Source of the DNA: Dasypus novemcinctus
Taxonomy: Eukaryota > Chordata > Mammalia > Cingulata > Dasypodidae
Direction: 5' to 3'
Length of the DNA stretch: 64,000 nt
NCBI RefSeq assembly: GCF_030445035.2
Contig: NC_080702.1
Span: forward strand, 26,423,652 to 26,487,651
In this document: piece by piece, positions 53,014 to 63,930 of the stretch
How the letters are laid out: each line of letters begins with the position of its first letter
Position numbering within the stretch: the stretch's first letter is position 1
Position numbers and translations under genes: made by a program
The notes under the pieces: generated by a model
Told to the model about the DNA's origin: nothing
Database searches by the model: none
What the model saw: only the letters and a program-made list of their open reading frames with translations

Positions 53014-53263
53014 GCCGGAGGGCACCGCGCGCCCCGCGGGCGACCCGCCGGGGCAGCTGCTGGGCGCGGGGGAGCTCCACGGGCCCCGTGCAGTCGCTCG
53101 CGGCGGCCGGCTCCCCTCGACAGCCGCGGGAGACTGCCCGAGACCCCGCCCCGGCCTCGCCCTACGCTCCAGCGCCGCGGCCGGGCGGGGCCCGCTGCGG
53201 GAGGGGGGAGAGCCGGCTGACAGCTGGTGGGGGGAGTGGGGGAAAAGTTTGTCCTGAGCGCTG

Positions 53264-53268
53264 ATTGG
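53264..53268 (-). promoter_or_regulatory. CCAAT box of the COL5A3 promoter
   Basis: ATTGG on the plus strand reads CCAAT in the gene direction, inside GGCCAATCAG, about 250 bp before the start codon. CBF/NF-Y control of the mouse Col5a3 promoter is recalled from the literature. The site is seen here; its use is inferred. Confidence 0.55.
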
Positions 53269-53311
53269 CCAGCCGGAGGCGGAGTCCCGGGCCGGGGGCT
53301 GGGCCGCCCTT

Positions 53312-53319
53312 GCCCCGCC
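53312..53319. promoter_or_regulatory. GC box upstream of COL5A3
   Basis: CCCCGCCC, a consensus Sp1/KLF site, about 45 bp upstream of the CCAAT box in the gene direction. No TATA box is visible, as expected for a CpG-island promoter. Confidence 0.4.
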
Positions 53320-53349
53320 CCACACTGGAGGGGGAGGGTCCCTGCCACC

Positions 53350-54700
53350 CAGCCCTAGAATTTGGGGCGCGGTCCTACCCCCAAACTTTTCCTCCCAACA
53401 GGCCTCCTCAAAGGAGACTTATTCAGGTTCCATCCAGGCCTTGGAATGAAGGGGCCCGACTCTGCCCCGAATCCTTTCAGTCTCACCCAGAAATCCAAAC
53501 GGGGTCCCAGACGCACCCCAAGTTCTCGCCCACCTGCTTTGGCCTCAGAATGCAAGGCATCCGCTTCACCCCAAGCCCTTCCCCACTTAAGGGGGCTCCA
53601 TTCCACTTCAACCCAGATCCCAGATCCAAAAACGGGGTTCTCAGGCATCCCTCGAGCCCTTACCTCCCCTCAGAACGGGGCGTCCTGGCCCCATCCCCAA
53701 ACCTTCGCCACAGATTCCAGAACTCAGCTCCCACTCGCTCGTACCCCGCTCCAAACTCTCAAGGAAAGCGCCCCAACACCACCCCTCATCCTCGGCTCCT
53801 CACACTCATCCCCAAATGGGCACCCCTGCCCCGAACCCCAAATCCCCATACGTGTCCCATCCCACAGGAGGATCTGGCCCTATCCCAAAGCAGGCCACTG
53901 GCTGGAGGGGGGGAACGGATCCTGGCCATTCTGGGGTGAGGGGGGGTAGAGCCACTCCCCCAAAGTGAAGAGGCCCCATAGGGGGGTTCAGTAGAGTTGT
54001 CTGCACAGTTGCACAGGCTCAGACGTGCAGGGCCGGAGGGTGGAACAGAACAGGCGGATCCCGAACCCTGGACTAGCCCCTGCGGCGCCGTCCTGTGTCC
54101 TGGGGAAGAGGAGAATCAGGCGGTGCCTCCTCCTGGCCGCCGGAGCGCCTCAGACAAAGAGCCTGTGTGTCCCCGGAGAGCAGGGGGCGGGGCCCCATCT
54201 GTGCTGAGAAGGAGCTGGGGGTTCCCTAGAGGGGGAAGGAGAGGGAATCTCCCCCCCCCCCAAGCAACTCCTCCTCCCCAGCCTGGGAGTTCTGCGGCCA
54301 GCACTTCTCCAACCAAAAGACTTTCACACAGCGTCTCCACCCTGCCCTGCCCTGCTGGGAAGTTCCTTCTGTAGTCTAACCCTCTTTGGAAGGAGCCATC
54401 TGGGACCAATCTCTCTGTCACTCCCTCTCTGCACCACCCCCCATTGCCCCAAGTAGTCAAAGAACCCCTCCTCCACACACACACACACACACACTCTGAC
54501 AATCTCCCCAGTCTGGAATAATTTATCATAATATAAAGTGCCCTTATGTGAGCTGATAGAGACTGGGAGTGCTTATTATTTCCTCTTTTTTATATTATAT
54601 AAATGCTTTACAAAAATCATCCATTACTTTTGGGGGGGAGGGATTTTTTAATGTACCATGTTATTTAAAAATTTTTTTTAAATTAAAATAAAACCTCCCA
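53350..54700. other. Intergenic segment between COL5A3 and RDH8
   Basis: Unique sequence with no recognised gene; CpG content falls away from the island. It holds an (AC)n run at 54475-54494 and an AT-rich stretch at 54520-54700. Possible shared regulatory DNA, but no site could be named. Confidence 0.4.
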
Positions 54701-54737
54701 GGGATAAGGATCGCAGATGGGGAGAAGAAATGTGGTA

Positions 54738-54870
54738 TTTGAAACGAGACACAGATTCCGGGTGCCGCTGACACAAGTGGACCCAGAAGAACACGCAGCG
54801 AATGGACACAGAGAGCAGACAACTGGGGTGGGGGGAAGAGAAATAAATAAAAATAAATCTTAAAAAAATA
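54738..54870 (+). mobile_element. DAS SINE, 5'-truncated
   Basis: Only the 3' third (ACACAGATTCCGGGTGCCGC to AAATAAATCTTAAAAAAA), about 190 bp upstream of the RDH8 start. Confidence 0.8.
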
Positions 54871-55054
54871 ATGTGGTATTGGATGGACGGATGAAGGAAA
54901 CGGGGTGTGGCGCTGCCTGTCAGGATCAGGCCAGCTCTGGAGTCTCACGGGGGCCCTTCTCCCTGCAGGGGGTCAGGTGCGCTAAGGGAGGAGGGCGGGG
55001 GGCCCCCCCGTGCTCCCCAGCAGAGGGCTGACGTCGTCCCGGGAAGGGACCAAC

Positions 55055-55157
55055 ATGGCCGACACTCCCCGGACGGTGCTCATCTCCGGCTGCTCCTCGG
55101 GCATCGGCCTGGAGCTGGCAGTGCAGCTGGCCCACGACCCACGGCAGCGCTACCGGG
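55055..55157 (+). CDS. RDH8: RDH8 exon 1 (coding part)
   Basis: Starts MADTPRTVLISGCSSGIGLE; ATG has A at -3 and G at +4. It ends after 34 codons plus one base at donor GTAAGG. A GTG codon at 55010 is in frame upstream, but the ATG matches the human start. Confidence 0.94.
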
Positions 55158-56146
55158 GTAAGGAACCCGGGCGGGGCAAGGGGGACCTGTCTTCCAAAGA
55201 CCCTCCAACCCCCGGCCCTGTCTCCACCGGCCCAGCCCTTCCAGCTGAACGCCGGGGATTGGGAAGGACCCTTCCACCTTCCACCTCCTCCAGGGAATTA
55301 GCCTTTCATCCAACCAACCTTTCTTTTTTTAAAGATTTATTTTATTTATTTCTCTCCCCTTCCTCCCCCCCGTTGTCTGCTCTCGGTGTCCATCGCTGCG
55401 TGTTCTTCTGTGTCCACTTGCATTCTTGTCAACAGCACTGGGAATCTGTGTCTCTTTTTGTTGCGTCCTCTTGCTGCGTCAGCTCCCCATGTGTGTGGTG
55501 CCACTCCTGGGTGGGCTACGTTTTTTCTGCGCGGGGTGGCTCTCCTTACGGGGCGCACTCCTTGCGCATGGGGCTCCCCTACGCGGGGGACACCCCTGCG
55601 TGGCACGGCACTCCTTGCGCGCATCAGCACTGTGCATGGGCCAGCTCCACACGGGTCAGGAGGCCCGGGGTTTGAACCGGGGACCTCCCATGGGGTAGGC
55701 GGACGCCCTATCTATTGAGCCAAGTCTGCTTCCCCCGACCAACATTTCTTGAGCACCTGCTGAGGACTGGGCACTCTTTTAGGTGCTGGAGACACAGCAG
55801 GGCACAAAATAGGCAATCGATTTGCTGGGTAGTGGTGCAGTGGGGGTGGGGGAGTACAGACAAAAACAGATTTTTTTAAGAATGATAGTGAAAAGAAGCA
55901 AAGAAAGCAGGGGGGGCGGAGATTGGGAGGAGGTGGGTGGGTGGTATTTTTAGGAAGGCTGAGAAGGTTTTATGTGACAATTCCCCAGGATGGGATAATC
56001 ACCTGCCTGATCCTCCTTCCTTCAGCCCTTCCCAGATGGGAGCTGCAAGATAAGCCTCTTAAGCGGCCCTGACCTTGGGAGTTCAAGGGCTACCATAGAC
56101 CTCAAGCCTTGCCTTCCTGCAGCTCTGGAGAAAATTGCTGTAACTT

Positions 56147-56180
<34 letters not shown>

Positions 56181-59100
56181 CAACGAGAACCTCTGACCCA
56201 CAGCAGGCTGGAATTGGGCAAAGGGTTATTACTTAAGAGGAGGCTGCTGGACTGTCACCCCACTTGGCCAGCCTTCCGCCCTCTGTCCTAGAGATACACA
56301 CAGCTTTACATGAGAGCTGAGTGCCTGTGTGTGGCCCTGTGGGTGGGCAGAGGATGCATAAAACCGCTAAAAGATACGGTTTTGGCGCATTTACAGCTTG
56401 CCGGCCTCTCCTAAGTCATGTCATGCTCATTTCACCCCCAGGAGGCAGGCACAGTTGCTGGCCCCATTTAAGTAAGCAGGAAACTGAGGCACAGACTGCC
56501 AGAGGCGCTTGCCCCAGGTCACCTAGCTGGAAAGGGGCAGACCTGGGATTTGAATCCAGGCAACCCAGCCCCTAGTTCCGTGCTTATCACCACTACACGA
56601 CACTGCCTGCACATGCATGGGGCCCCATCCACTTCTGCAGGACCTGTGACTCACATGGGCCTGCAGACATTATGCAACTGCCCCCAGGAGTGTGTTTGTG
56701 TGATTGTGGGTGCAGCTATGCAAACACAGGCAAGTGTGTGTGTACACATAGTGCATATGGTGAGACTGTGCTTACGAGTGTGGGCTTATAGGCCCTGAGC
56801 CTCAACTGACTTGCAACTCCTACACTCTAGTTTGTTGGACTTACTCCACTTAGCTAACATGGAGGTGAATGTCAACCACCGCACCAGGGAGTCAAGAGTG
56901 CCCACAACTGAAAGCAGGAGGATTGCATCCAGCATCCATGTGGAATCTAAGCCCCGTCTTGATATAGATGTGGAATGGACACAACCAATCCAATGTCCAC
57001 AGGATGGAGGATTAGAGTGGACTTACTGATATTCTATTCATGAACTATTGTGATTAGTAATCGAAGAAAATGTGGCATTGGTGTGGAGAAAGTGGCCATG
57101 GTGGCTGCTGGGGGTAGGGAGTGGGAGGAAGAGATGTGATGTGGGGGCATTTTCAGGACTTGGAGTTGTCCTGGGTGGTGCTGCAGGGACAGTTACTGGA
57201 CATTGTATGTCCTGCCATGGCCCACTGGATGGAACGTGGGAGAGTGAGGGCTATGGTGTGGACCATTGACAGGTGCAGCAGTGCTCAGAGATGTATTCAC
57301 CAAGTGCAGTGAATGTGTCATGATGACAGAGGAGGTTGTTATGGGGGGAACTGTGGGGTGAGGGGGGTGGGGGGTATATGGGGACCTCATATTTTAATGT
57401 AACATTAAAAAAATAAAGACAGAAAAAGGAAAGAAAAAAAAAAGAGTGTGGGCTTAGCACTCTGACAAAACCAGATTCACATCTCAGGTACAAACGCTTT
57501 TAAGCAGGGAGATAGGCAAGGAACGTCACCTCCCTGAGGCTCAGTTTCCTCGTGTGTGTAATGGGGTTACGAGCTTTACCTACCTGGGCTGGTTACTCAA
57601 CACATCACCCCAAAACATACTGCTTGGAACAAGTACAATCATTCATTCATCTCTGTGGATCGTGAATTCGGGAAGGGCTCAGCTGGGCGGTTCTGGCTCA
57701 GGGTCAGTGGCAGCAGCTAGAACAGAGGGCGATGGAAAACTTGGGCCTTGGCAGGCATCTCTCCCCCTTCTTGGAAGCTCAGGGCCCCTCCCTGTGGTCC
57801 CTCTGAGCTAGCTTGGGGTTCCTCACAATATGGCAACCTTGGGCCAGCCGGCGGCCACAGGGTGGCTGAAGGTTTCAAAAGCAAGCATTCCAGTGAGCAA
57901 AGCAGAACCGCAGCCCCTCTTGATCATTTCCATGGGTTTTTGGCTAATTCCAAGCCCCAAAGGGAGGGAAATTAGACTCCATGTCTTCCTGGGGGAGGGC
58001 CTAAAAGGTTCTAGAAGAGGATGTGGGATAGGAGCTACCATTGTGGCCGTCTTTGGGAACTAAGCCAGTGACCTCACTGATAGTTTTTTGTGAGGATTCA
58101 GTGAGAGAGTGCTTATGAAAATGCTTAGCGCAGGGAAATGGATGTGGCTCAAGCAGTCGGGCTCCCGTCTACCAGAGAGGAGGTCCAGGGTTCAATATCT
58201 GGGGCCTCCTGGTGAGGGCGAGCTGGCCACGTGGCAAGCTGGCCCACGTGGAGTGCAGGCCCATGTGGGAATGTGGCCCCCCACAGAAGTGCTGCCCCAC
58301 ATGGGAAAGTCACCTCACGCAGGAGTGCCGGCCGACGTGGAGAGCTGGCACAGCAAGATGACGCAACAAGAGACACAGAGGAGAGACAATAAGAAGACGT
58401 AGCAGGACACGGAGATGAGGTGGCACAAGAGAGTGATCGCCTCTCTCCCACCCCAGAAGGTCCCAGGATCGGTTCCTGGAGCCACCTAATGAGAAGACAA
58501 GCAGACACAGAAGAACACACAGCGAGTGGACACAGAGAGCAGACAATGGGGGGAAACGGGGTGGGGGAGAGATCCATAAAAATAAATTTTAAAAAATATT
58601 TTTAAAAAAGAATGCTTAGCACAGTGCATAGCACATTCTAGGTATTCAATAAATGGGAACTTATGTTGATGATGTAAATGTGGGTATTCATACCTCCATG
58701 TGCATATAAGCACATGTGTTGGCTATACATGCATACGCATATTTCTTCTCATGGCAATATGTTCTATATTTATGTATTTTATTGTCTTACCATGCTAGGG
58801 ATTCCACGAAGGCAGAGGCTTCATCTGTTTTATTTCATGCAACATTCTCAGCCTCTAGACAAGGGCAGGGTGTGTAGTAGATGTTCAATAAATACTTTTT
58901 GACTGGATGGGCAAATGCATGGATGTGGGGGCTTGTGGTTGTGTGTACACGAGGGTGCATTTGTGCATGTGCGATGAATACAAATGTGTAGACTTGTGGG
59001 TCCCCATCCTCCTGGGACAACACGTGCAAGATCCCAGAAATGTGCAAGTCCACATGCAAGGGAAGGGAGCCCGGTGCCTGTTCCAGCTCTGCCTTCTGCC

Positions 59101-61785
59101 CTCAGTGGTGGCCACCATGAGAGACCTGGGAAAGAAGGAGGCATTGGAGACAGCCGCCGGGGAGGCTCTGGGAAAGACCGTCACCGTGGCCCAGCTAGAC
59201 GTGTGCAGCGATGAGTCAGTGGCCCGGTGTCTCAGCTGCATCCAGGGAGGGGAAGTGGACGTGCTGGGTGAGACCGACAAGCCCCCAGGGCTACTCACTC
59301 CCTCCCTGAGTGAGTACAGGCCCTCACCACAAAGTCTCTCCAGTGTCTGCCCACCAGCCCTCTTGCTTCATCAGCACCCAGGCTTTGCACTCTTGCCTGG
59401 GACAGAAGGGGTAGACCAGTCGGCCAAGATCCCGGGATACTCATTTTCCTTTGAGACTTGGGGATGGGATGGTTTTCATTGAGTAGGACACCTCTCATAT
59501 GGAAAGAACCATATGTGGTTGGGAAAAATTACTCGGATGAGTCATCTGGGGGAAGAGAGGATGCTGAAGAAACAACTCAGAGCCCCTAAATGCCTCTTAA
59601 GGAGGGGGCGGCTAGTCTGATGCATTTTGGGGTCAGAGCTGAATTGCTCATGCATTCAAGGAAGGCTGCTCTCAAAGGCCCTTCCCTTCTCCCCCAGGGC
59701 TCGGGGTCGCCTAGAACAAATGTGAGTGTATTTAAAGATGATCAAGGCTCCTCATTTGCCTCCCAAGATATCCTGGAATGGCCCTGGACTCTGAGTGGGA
59801 GGAATGGGCTGCCCCAGGGAGCGTCCCTGAGTCGTGACACGGGGACGGTTGGGAGGACTTCGAGTGACCCTCAGCCCCCTTCTCTAGTGAATAATGCTGG
59901 AGTGGGCCTGGTGGGCCCTCTCGAGGGGCTTAGCATAGCCGCCATGCAGAATGTCTTTGACTCCAACTTTTTTGGGGCTGTCCGCCTGGTCAAAGCCGTG
60001 CTTCCCGGCATGAAGAGGAGGCGACGGGGCCACATCGTAGTGGTCAGCAGCGTCATGGGGCTGCAGGGTGAGTCCTGGGATCCACCCCTGGAAATATCTA
60101 CACCCCCCCCCTCAATGTCTACCCTCCCCAGTCTGGAAGGATGGCAACTAGGTTTTAGCTCATATTCCAAATAAGCCTGGAAAGCTGCCTTGGGAAGGAT
60201 TCCGAAGCGTAAAAGCGTTCTGGGATAGATTAACTATGTCTGCCATGGTGCAGGAGTAGCCGGTGGTGGTACGGATGCCACCTTTGTGCCATCGCATCCC
60301 GGAATCAGTCTCACTTCTGGACGCCCCCAGAAATCTAACCCACCCCGTAGAACCTCAAAGAACCATCAGAACTGGCTCTCCTTCTGGCCAAACGCCCCCC
60401 ACCAGGCCCCAGAGGTGGCTGGATCAAGCAGGACTCTGAGGCTCAGCAGAAGAGAAAGCAGTAATCAACGAGCGGCGTTGACCATGTCCTACCGTGGGGG
60501 CCACCTACTTGCCATCCGTGTCTCCAAACGTCCCATCCCTGAGACCCTCTGGACTCCCACCCTTCCTCCTGGAAATTTTCTGGAATCTGCCTCCTCTTCA
60601 GTCATCTCCTACGGATTCCTCCCCATTTGTCAACCTGACGTGTAAAACTTGCGCGACTCAGTTCCACCCTTTCGGGCCCTCTTCCAGCTGCACCTCTCGA
60701 CCTCGGGGGCCACATTCACGGTCCAGCAAGAACCCTGGGGGGCCTGGGGACCTCCTGCCCGAGTGGTGTGGGAGATGGAGGGAAGGAGGGGGACGGCCTG
60801 TGCCGAGGGCAGGTGGGGAGAGGTGGCGCCTGGGACAACCTCATCCTGATCCCACTGCCCGATCCCGTTGGCCTCAGATATCCGCCCATTCGGATCCCCA
60901 AATCCTCTTTGTGCCGTTTCCCAGAGACGGCGGTGCCCCCAGACCCCCGAAAGCCCTCTTCCACCCATCCTCCCAGGTGTGGTGTTTAACGACGTCTACG
61001 CAGCCTCCAAGTTCGCCCTGGAGGGATTCTTCGAGAGTCTCGCGATCCAGCTGCGGCAGTTCAACATCTGGTGAGGTGGGGACTCGAAGAGGGACGGGGA
61101 GCTGGGGGACAGCGATTGGGGGGCGAAGGCCGCGAAGGAGGCAGAGGGGGGAAACGGAGGCAGTGGGGAGAGTGAGGAAAGGGAGGGCACAGTGATGGAA
61201 TTAGGACGGAACGAAGGGGAACGAGGGGCAAAGAGGGACCAAGATGGACACAGCGGGCGGCGAGCGGGCGGGGGACCGCCTACCGGTCCCCCTGTCCCCA
61301 GCGTCTCCCTGGTAGAGCCAGGCCCGGTGGCCACGGCCTTCGAGGGGAAGCTCCTGCAGCAGGTGGCCGAGGCCGAGTTCCCGGGCACGGACCCCGAGAC
61401 CCTGCGCTGCTTCCGCGACCTCTACCTCCCGGCCTCCAGGGAGCTCTTCCGAGCCGTGGCGCAGAGCCCACGGGACGTGGCTCAGGTGAGCGGGGGCGCG
61501 CCCTCACCTGCACGGCGCGGGTGTGCGGGCAGAGGGTGCCGCCCTGCACCTGGGACCCCAGAGTTCAGGGCTCCGCCCCCACAGGCCATCGTCAGGGTCA
61601 TCGGCTCGGGGAGGCCACCCCTGCGCAGACAGACCAACGCCCGCTACGCGCCCCTGACGGCGCTCAAGGCCGCGGACCGCTCCGGCAGCCTGTACGTGGG
61701 AGCCGCGCACCGCCTGCTCTTCCGCTGGCCGCGCCTGCTCCTCCTGGGCCTTCGCTGCCTCCGGGCCAGGGTGTGGCCGCGGTGA
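55055..61785 (+). CDS. RDH8: Retinol dehydrogenase 8 (photoreceptor), six coding exons
   Basis: RDH8 is the NADPH-dependent short-chain dehydrogenase of photoreceptor outer segments. It reduces all-trans-retinal released from bleached visual pigment to all-trans-retinol. CDS join 55055-55157, 59106-59267, 59888-60067, 60977-61070, 61302-61485 and 61585-61785: 924 nt, 307 residues, no frame break. Visible motifs: cofactor glycine motif SGCSSGIG (11-18), NNAG (90-93), catalytic Ser near 143 in VSSVMG, and YAASK with Tyr156 and Lys160. The C-terminus VWPR fits the VXPX outer-segment targeting pattern. All introns are GT-AG. It is divergent from COL5A3, as in human. Confidence 0.96.
55326..55737 (-). 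mobile_element. DAS SINE, inverted, 13 bp TSD
   Basis: ACCAACCTTTCTT at 55313-55325 and ACCAACATTTCTT at 55738-55750. RDH8 intron 1, antisense to RDH8. Confidence 0.88.
56149..56180 (+). repeat. (CA)n microsatellite
   Basis: About 16 CA dinucleotides in RDH8 intron 1. Confidence 0.95.
56400..56600. mobile_element. MIR fragment
   Basis: CAGGAAACTGAGGCACAGAC, CCCAGGTCACCTAGCTGG and GGATTTGAATCCAGGCA. Well preserved, RDH8 intron 1. Confidence 0.8.
56789..57443 (+). mobile_element. 5'-truncated L1 with 13 bp TSD in RDH8 intron 1
   Basis: About 655 bp of L1 3' end (TCAGGACTTGGAGTTGTCC, TATATGGGGACCTCATATTT). GAGTGTGGGCTTA occurs at 56776-56788 and 57444-57456. Confidence 0.85.
58134..58610 (+). 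mobile_element. DAS SINE, long subfamily, 14 bp TSD
   Basis: AATGCTTAGCGCAG at 58120-58133 and AATGCTTAGCACAG at 58611-58624. RDH8 intron 1. Confidence 0.88.
59106..59267 (+). CDS. RDH8: RDH8 exon 2
   Basis: 162 bp: VVATMRDLGKKEALE, VTVAQLDVCSDESVA, GGEVDVL. Encodes the Rossmann-fold strand with the conserved LDV Asp that contacts the adenine ring. Phase 1 at both ends; acceptor CAG, donor GTGAG. Confidence 0.95.
59888..60067 (+). CDS. RDH8: RDH8 exon 3
   Basis: 180 bp: NNAGVGLVGPLEG, NVFDSNFFGAVRLVKAVLPGM, and HIVVVSSVMGLQ with the catalytic serine. Phase 1 at both ends, intact. Confidence 0.95.
60977..61070 (+). CDS. RDH8: RDH8 exon 4
   Basis: 94 bp: VVFNDVYAASKFALEGFFE, containing the catalytic Tyr-X-X-X-Lys. 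It ends two bases into a Cys codon (Phe in human). Acceptor CAG, donor GTGAGG. Confidence 0.95.
61302..61485 (+). CDS. RDH8: RDH8 exon 5
   Basis: 184 bp: VSLVEPGPVATAFEGK, EAEFPGTDPETLRCF, DLYLPASRELF. Encodes the PG motif and the substrate-binding loop. Canonical splice sites, intact. Confidence 0.95.
61585..61785 (+). CDS. RDH8: RDH8 exon 6 with stop
   Basis: 201 bp including TGA at 61783-61785: GRPPLRRQTN, GSLYVGAAHRLLFRWPR, then a hydrophobic segment and C-terminal VWPR. The acceptor is CAG. Confidence 0.95.
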   Translation, partial: AIVRVIGSGRPPLRRQTNARYAPLTALKAADRSGSLYVGAAHRLLFRWPRLLLLGLRCLRARVWPR

Positions 61786-62310
61786 GCCGAACCCGGCCCT
61801 GAGCAGCGGGCCTCTGAGACCGCAGGCTCTTCTTCACTCCTCCGTCCATCCGTTCATTCGGCAAGCCCCGCCCCTTCTGTGACTGGGCGGTGCTGGAACT
61901 GCCCCCTCCCCAAAGAGGCCTCAGACCCCCAGGGACAGTCAGGGCTGGTCAGGGCTGGGACAGAGAGAAGGACCCCTGGACCCTGGGCTGAGCAGCCGAG
62001 CGGGGAGCCAAAGCTGTGCCGGAGAGAGCAGGGGAGGGCTTCCTGGAGGAGGGGGCAGGTTGGACCTTGAAGGGTGAGACAGGCTCTGATTCCTCCAGCT
62101 TTATGACTTCATTTTGCCTGGGAATCCTGGAATGATCCAGACACCAGCCCCGCCCCCAAACTGGGACAGGCCAAGAGGCCTCCAGAGTCACTGAGTCACA
62201 CATACCAGCAATGAGCATATATGTTTTTCCCACAAAATATATAATATTTATTTGCAACCACTAGCAATCAGTTTTATTAAATATTTAATAAAGCTCAATC
62301 GCTTACATTT
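61786..62310 (+). other. RDH8: RDH8 3' untranslated region
   Basis: About 0.5 kb of non-repetitive sequence ending just after an AATAAA. The end is inferred from the hexamer. Confidence 0.5.
62287..62292 (+). terminator. RDH8: Poly(A) signal AATAAA of RDH8
   Basis: First AATAAA after the stop codon, 502 nt downstream, in an AT-rich stretch just before a DAS element. Confidence 0.55.
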
Positions 62311-62336
62311 AAATAAAAAAGCAAAAAGCAGCAGGG

Positions 62337-62670
62337 GGGAAGTGGATGTGGCTCAAGCAATTGGGCTCCTGCCTACCACATGGGAGGTCCGTGGTTTGGT
62401 TCCCAGTGCCTCCCAAAGAAGACAACGAGCTGGCAGGACGGGCAGGCACGGCGAGCTGGAGCAGCAAGGTGACATAACAAGAGACACAAGAAGAAAAACA
62501 TAATGAGGGACACAGCAAAGCAGGGAGCAGAGGTGGCTCAAGCAATTAGGTGCCATCCTCCTACATCAGAGATCCCGGGTTCGGCTCCCTAAAGAAAAAA
62601 GAAAGACACAGACACAGCAAGTGAAAACGAGCGGTGGGGAGAAATAAATAAAATAAATCTTTAAAAAACA
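62337..62670 (+). mobile_element. Two adjacent short DAS (DAS-I-like) SINEs
   Basis: Heads GGAAGTGGATGTGGCTCAAG at 62338 and CAGAGGTGGCTCAAGCAATT near 62527 are followed by one AAATAAATCTTTAAAAAA tail at the end. Confidence 0.7.
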
Positions 62671-62839
62671 GCAACAACGGGGTTCCACCTGTACCCCCAA
62701 GTCAGTGTCCCAAGTTTCCTGGCCCTCCTCTGTAGTGTTTGAATGCCAGACGCGGGTGAAGCTTTACATTTGCAGACGAAATAAAGCCTCTCCAATTCAG
62801 ATAATGCAATCATGCGGCACAGAATGAAGAGGCTATGGG

Positions 62840-63256
62840 GGGCGGCGGACTCGGCCCAGTGGTTAGGGCGTCCGTCTACCACATGGGAGGTCCAGGGTTC
62901 AAACCCCGGACCTCCTGACCCGTGTGGAGCTGGCCCATGCGCAGTGCTGATGCGCACAAGGAGTGCCGTGCCACGCAGGGGTGTCCCCCGCGTAGGGGAG
63001 CCCCAAGCGCAAGGAATGCACCCCGTAAGGAGAGCCGCCCAGCGCGAAAGAAAGTGCAGCCTGCTCAGGAATGGCACCGCACACACGGAGAGCTGGCACA
63101 GCAAGAGGACGCAACAAAGAGACACAGATTCCCGTGCCGCTGACAACAACAGAAGCGGACAAAGAAGACGCAACAAATAGATACAGAGAACAGACAACCG
63201 GGGTGGGGGGGAAGGGGAGAGAAATAAATAAATAAATCTTAAAAAAAAAAAAAAAA
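62840..63256 (+). mobile_element. DAS SINE with 13 bp TSD
   Basis: AAGAGGCTATGGG at 62827-62839 and 63257-63269. Downstream of RDH8. Confidence 0.9.
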
Positions 63257-63385
63257 AAGAGGCTATGGGAAGCCGGGGAGAGCAAAGGGGGCAGGCCAGG
63301 AACCGAGCCAGCTCTGTCCAATGCCCAAGCCCAGGCCATCCTCGCCTCTACTGGGCCTTAGCAGTCTCTTCTAGGAAAAGGGTCT

Positions 63386-63600
63386 GGGGGTGTTATGGGG
63401 TAAATGTGTCCCCCCAAAAGCTATTTGAAGCCCTAATTCCCAGTACCTCAGAATGGGACCTTATTTGGAAACAAGGTCCTTGCAGATGGAGTTAGTTAAA
63501 GCAAGATGAGGTCACACTGAATTAGGGTGGACTCCAATTATCCAATCGGGCTGATGTCCTTCTAAAAAGAGGAGACGGGGAGACAGGACAGAACCAGCCA
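63386..63600 (+). mobile_element. MLT1-type (MaLR) LTR fragment
   Basis: GTGTCCCCCCAAAAGCTA, CCAGTACCTCAGAATGGGAC, TTATTTGGAAACAAGGTC and GATGTCCTTCTAAAAAGAGG follow the MLT1 LTR pattern. Ancient and non-coding. Confidence 0.65.
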
Positions 63601-63832
63601 TGTGGTGAGGAGGCAGACTGTGGTTTTAAGTCGCTCTATTTGTGGCTTTGTTAGGGCAGCCTGGGAAACTAGGGCGGGATTATCTCGGAATCTGGAGATT
63701 ATCTTGGGATCTGGGCAGATATCACGGGGACTATTATTTGCTTCGTATCCTGGGTCAAATCAAGTCCTTCCCCACCCCACCCCCATCTTGGGTTTTTAAA
63801 GTCCTATTGAATACCTGTAAAAGAATATACGA

Positions 63833-63930
63833 AGGGGAGAAGATGTAGCTCAGCGGTTGAGTGCCTGCCTCGCACGTACAAGGTCCTGGGTTCAATCCCC
63901 AGTACCTCCCAATAAAAAATAAAATAATAC
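63833..63930 (+). mobile_element. tRNA-like DAS-I SINE monomer
   Basis: GATGTAGCTCAGCGGTTGAG (pol III A box region) and GGTTCAATCC (B box, 63889-63898) spaced as in a tRNA gene, followed by a short A-rich tail. It is the closest copy here to the ancestral tRNA, but it lacks an acceptor stem match and is not a tRNA gene. Confidence 0.75.

Larger units (their letters stand above)
51350..53330. promoter_or_regulatory. CpG-rich island over COL5A3 exon 1 and promoter
   Basis: A visibly CpG-dense, GC-rich stretch covering the 5' half of intron 1, exon 1 and the upstream DNA. CpG drops sharply beyond 53.3 kb. Boundaries were judged by eye. It is likely the COL5A3 promoter region; a role for RDH8 is not shown by the sequence. 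Confidence 0.7.

Noticed and set aside
51290-52417. 375-codon frame in the CpG island
   Set aside because: GC-rich DNA rarely has stops. No domain, no splice context, and it lies in COL5A3 intron 1.
55010-55054. N-terminal extension of RDH8 from an upstream in-frame GTG
   Set aside because: Non-ATG start, no homology to RDH8. The ATG at 55055 aligns with the human start and has a strong context.
63833-63910. Possible tRNA gene
   Set aside because: A and B boxes are present but no paired acceptor stem, and an A-rich tail follows. It is a tRNA-derived SINE.
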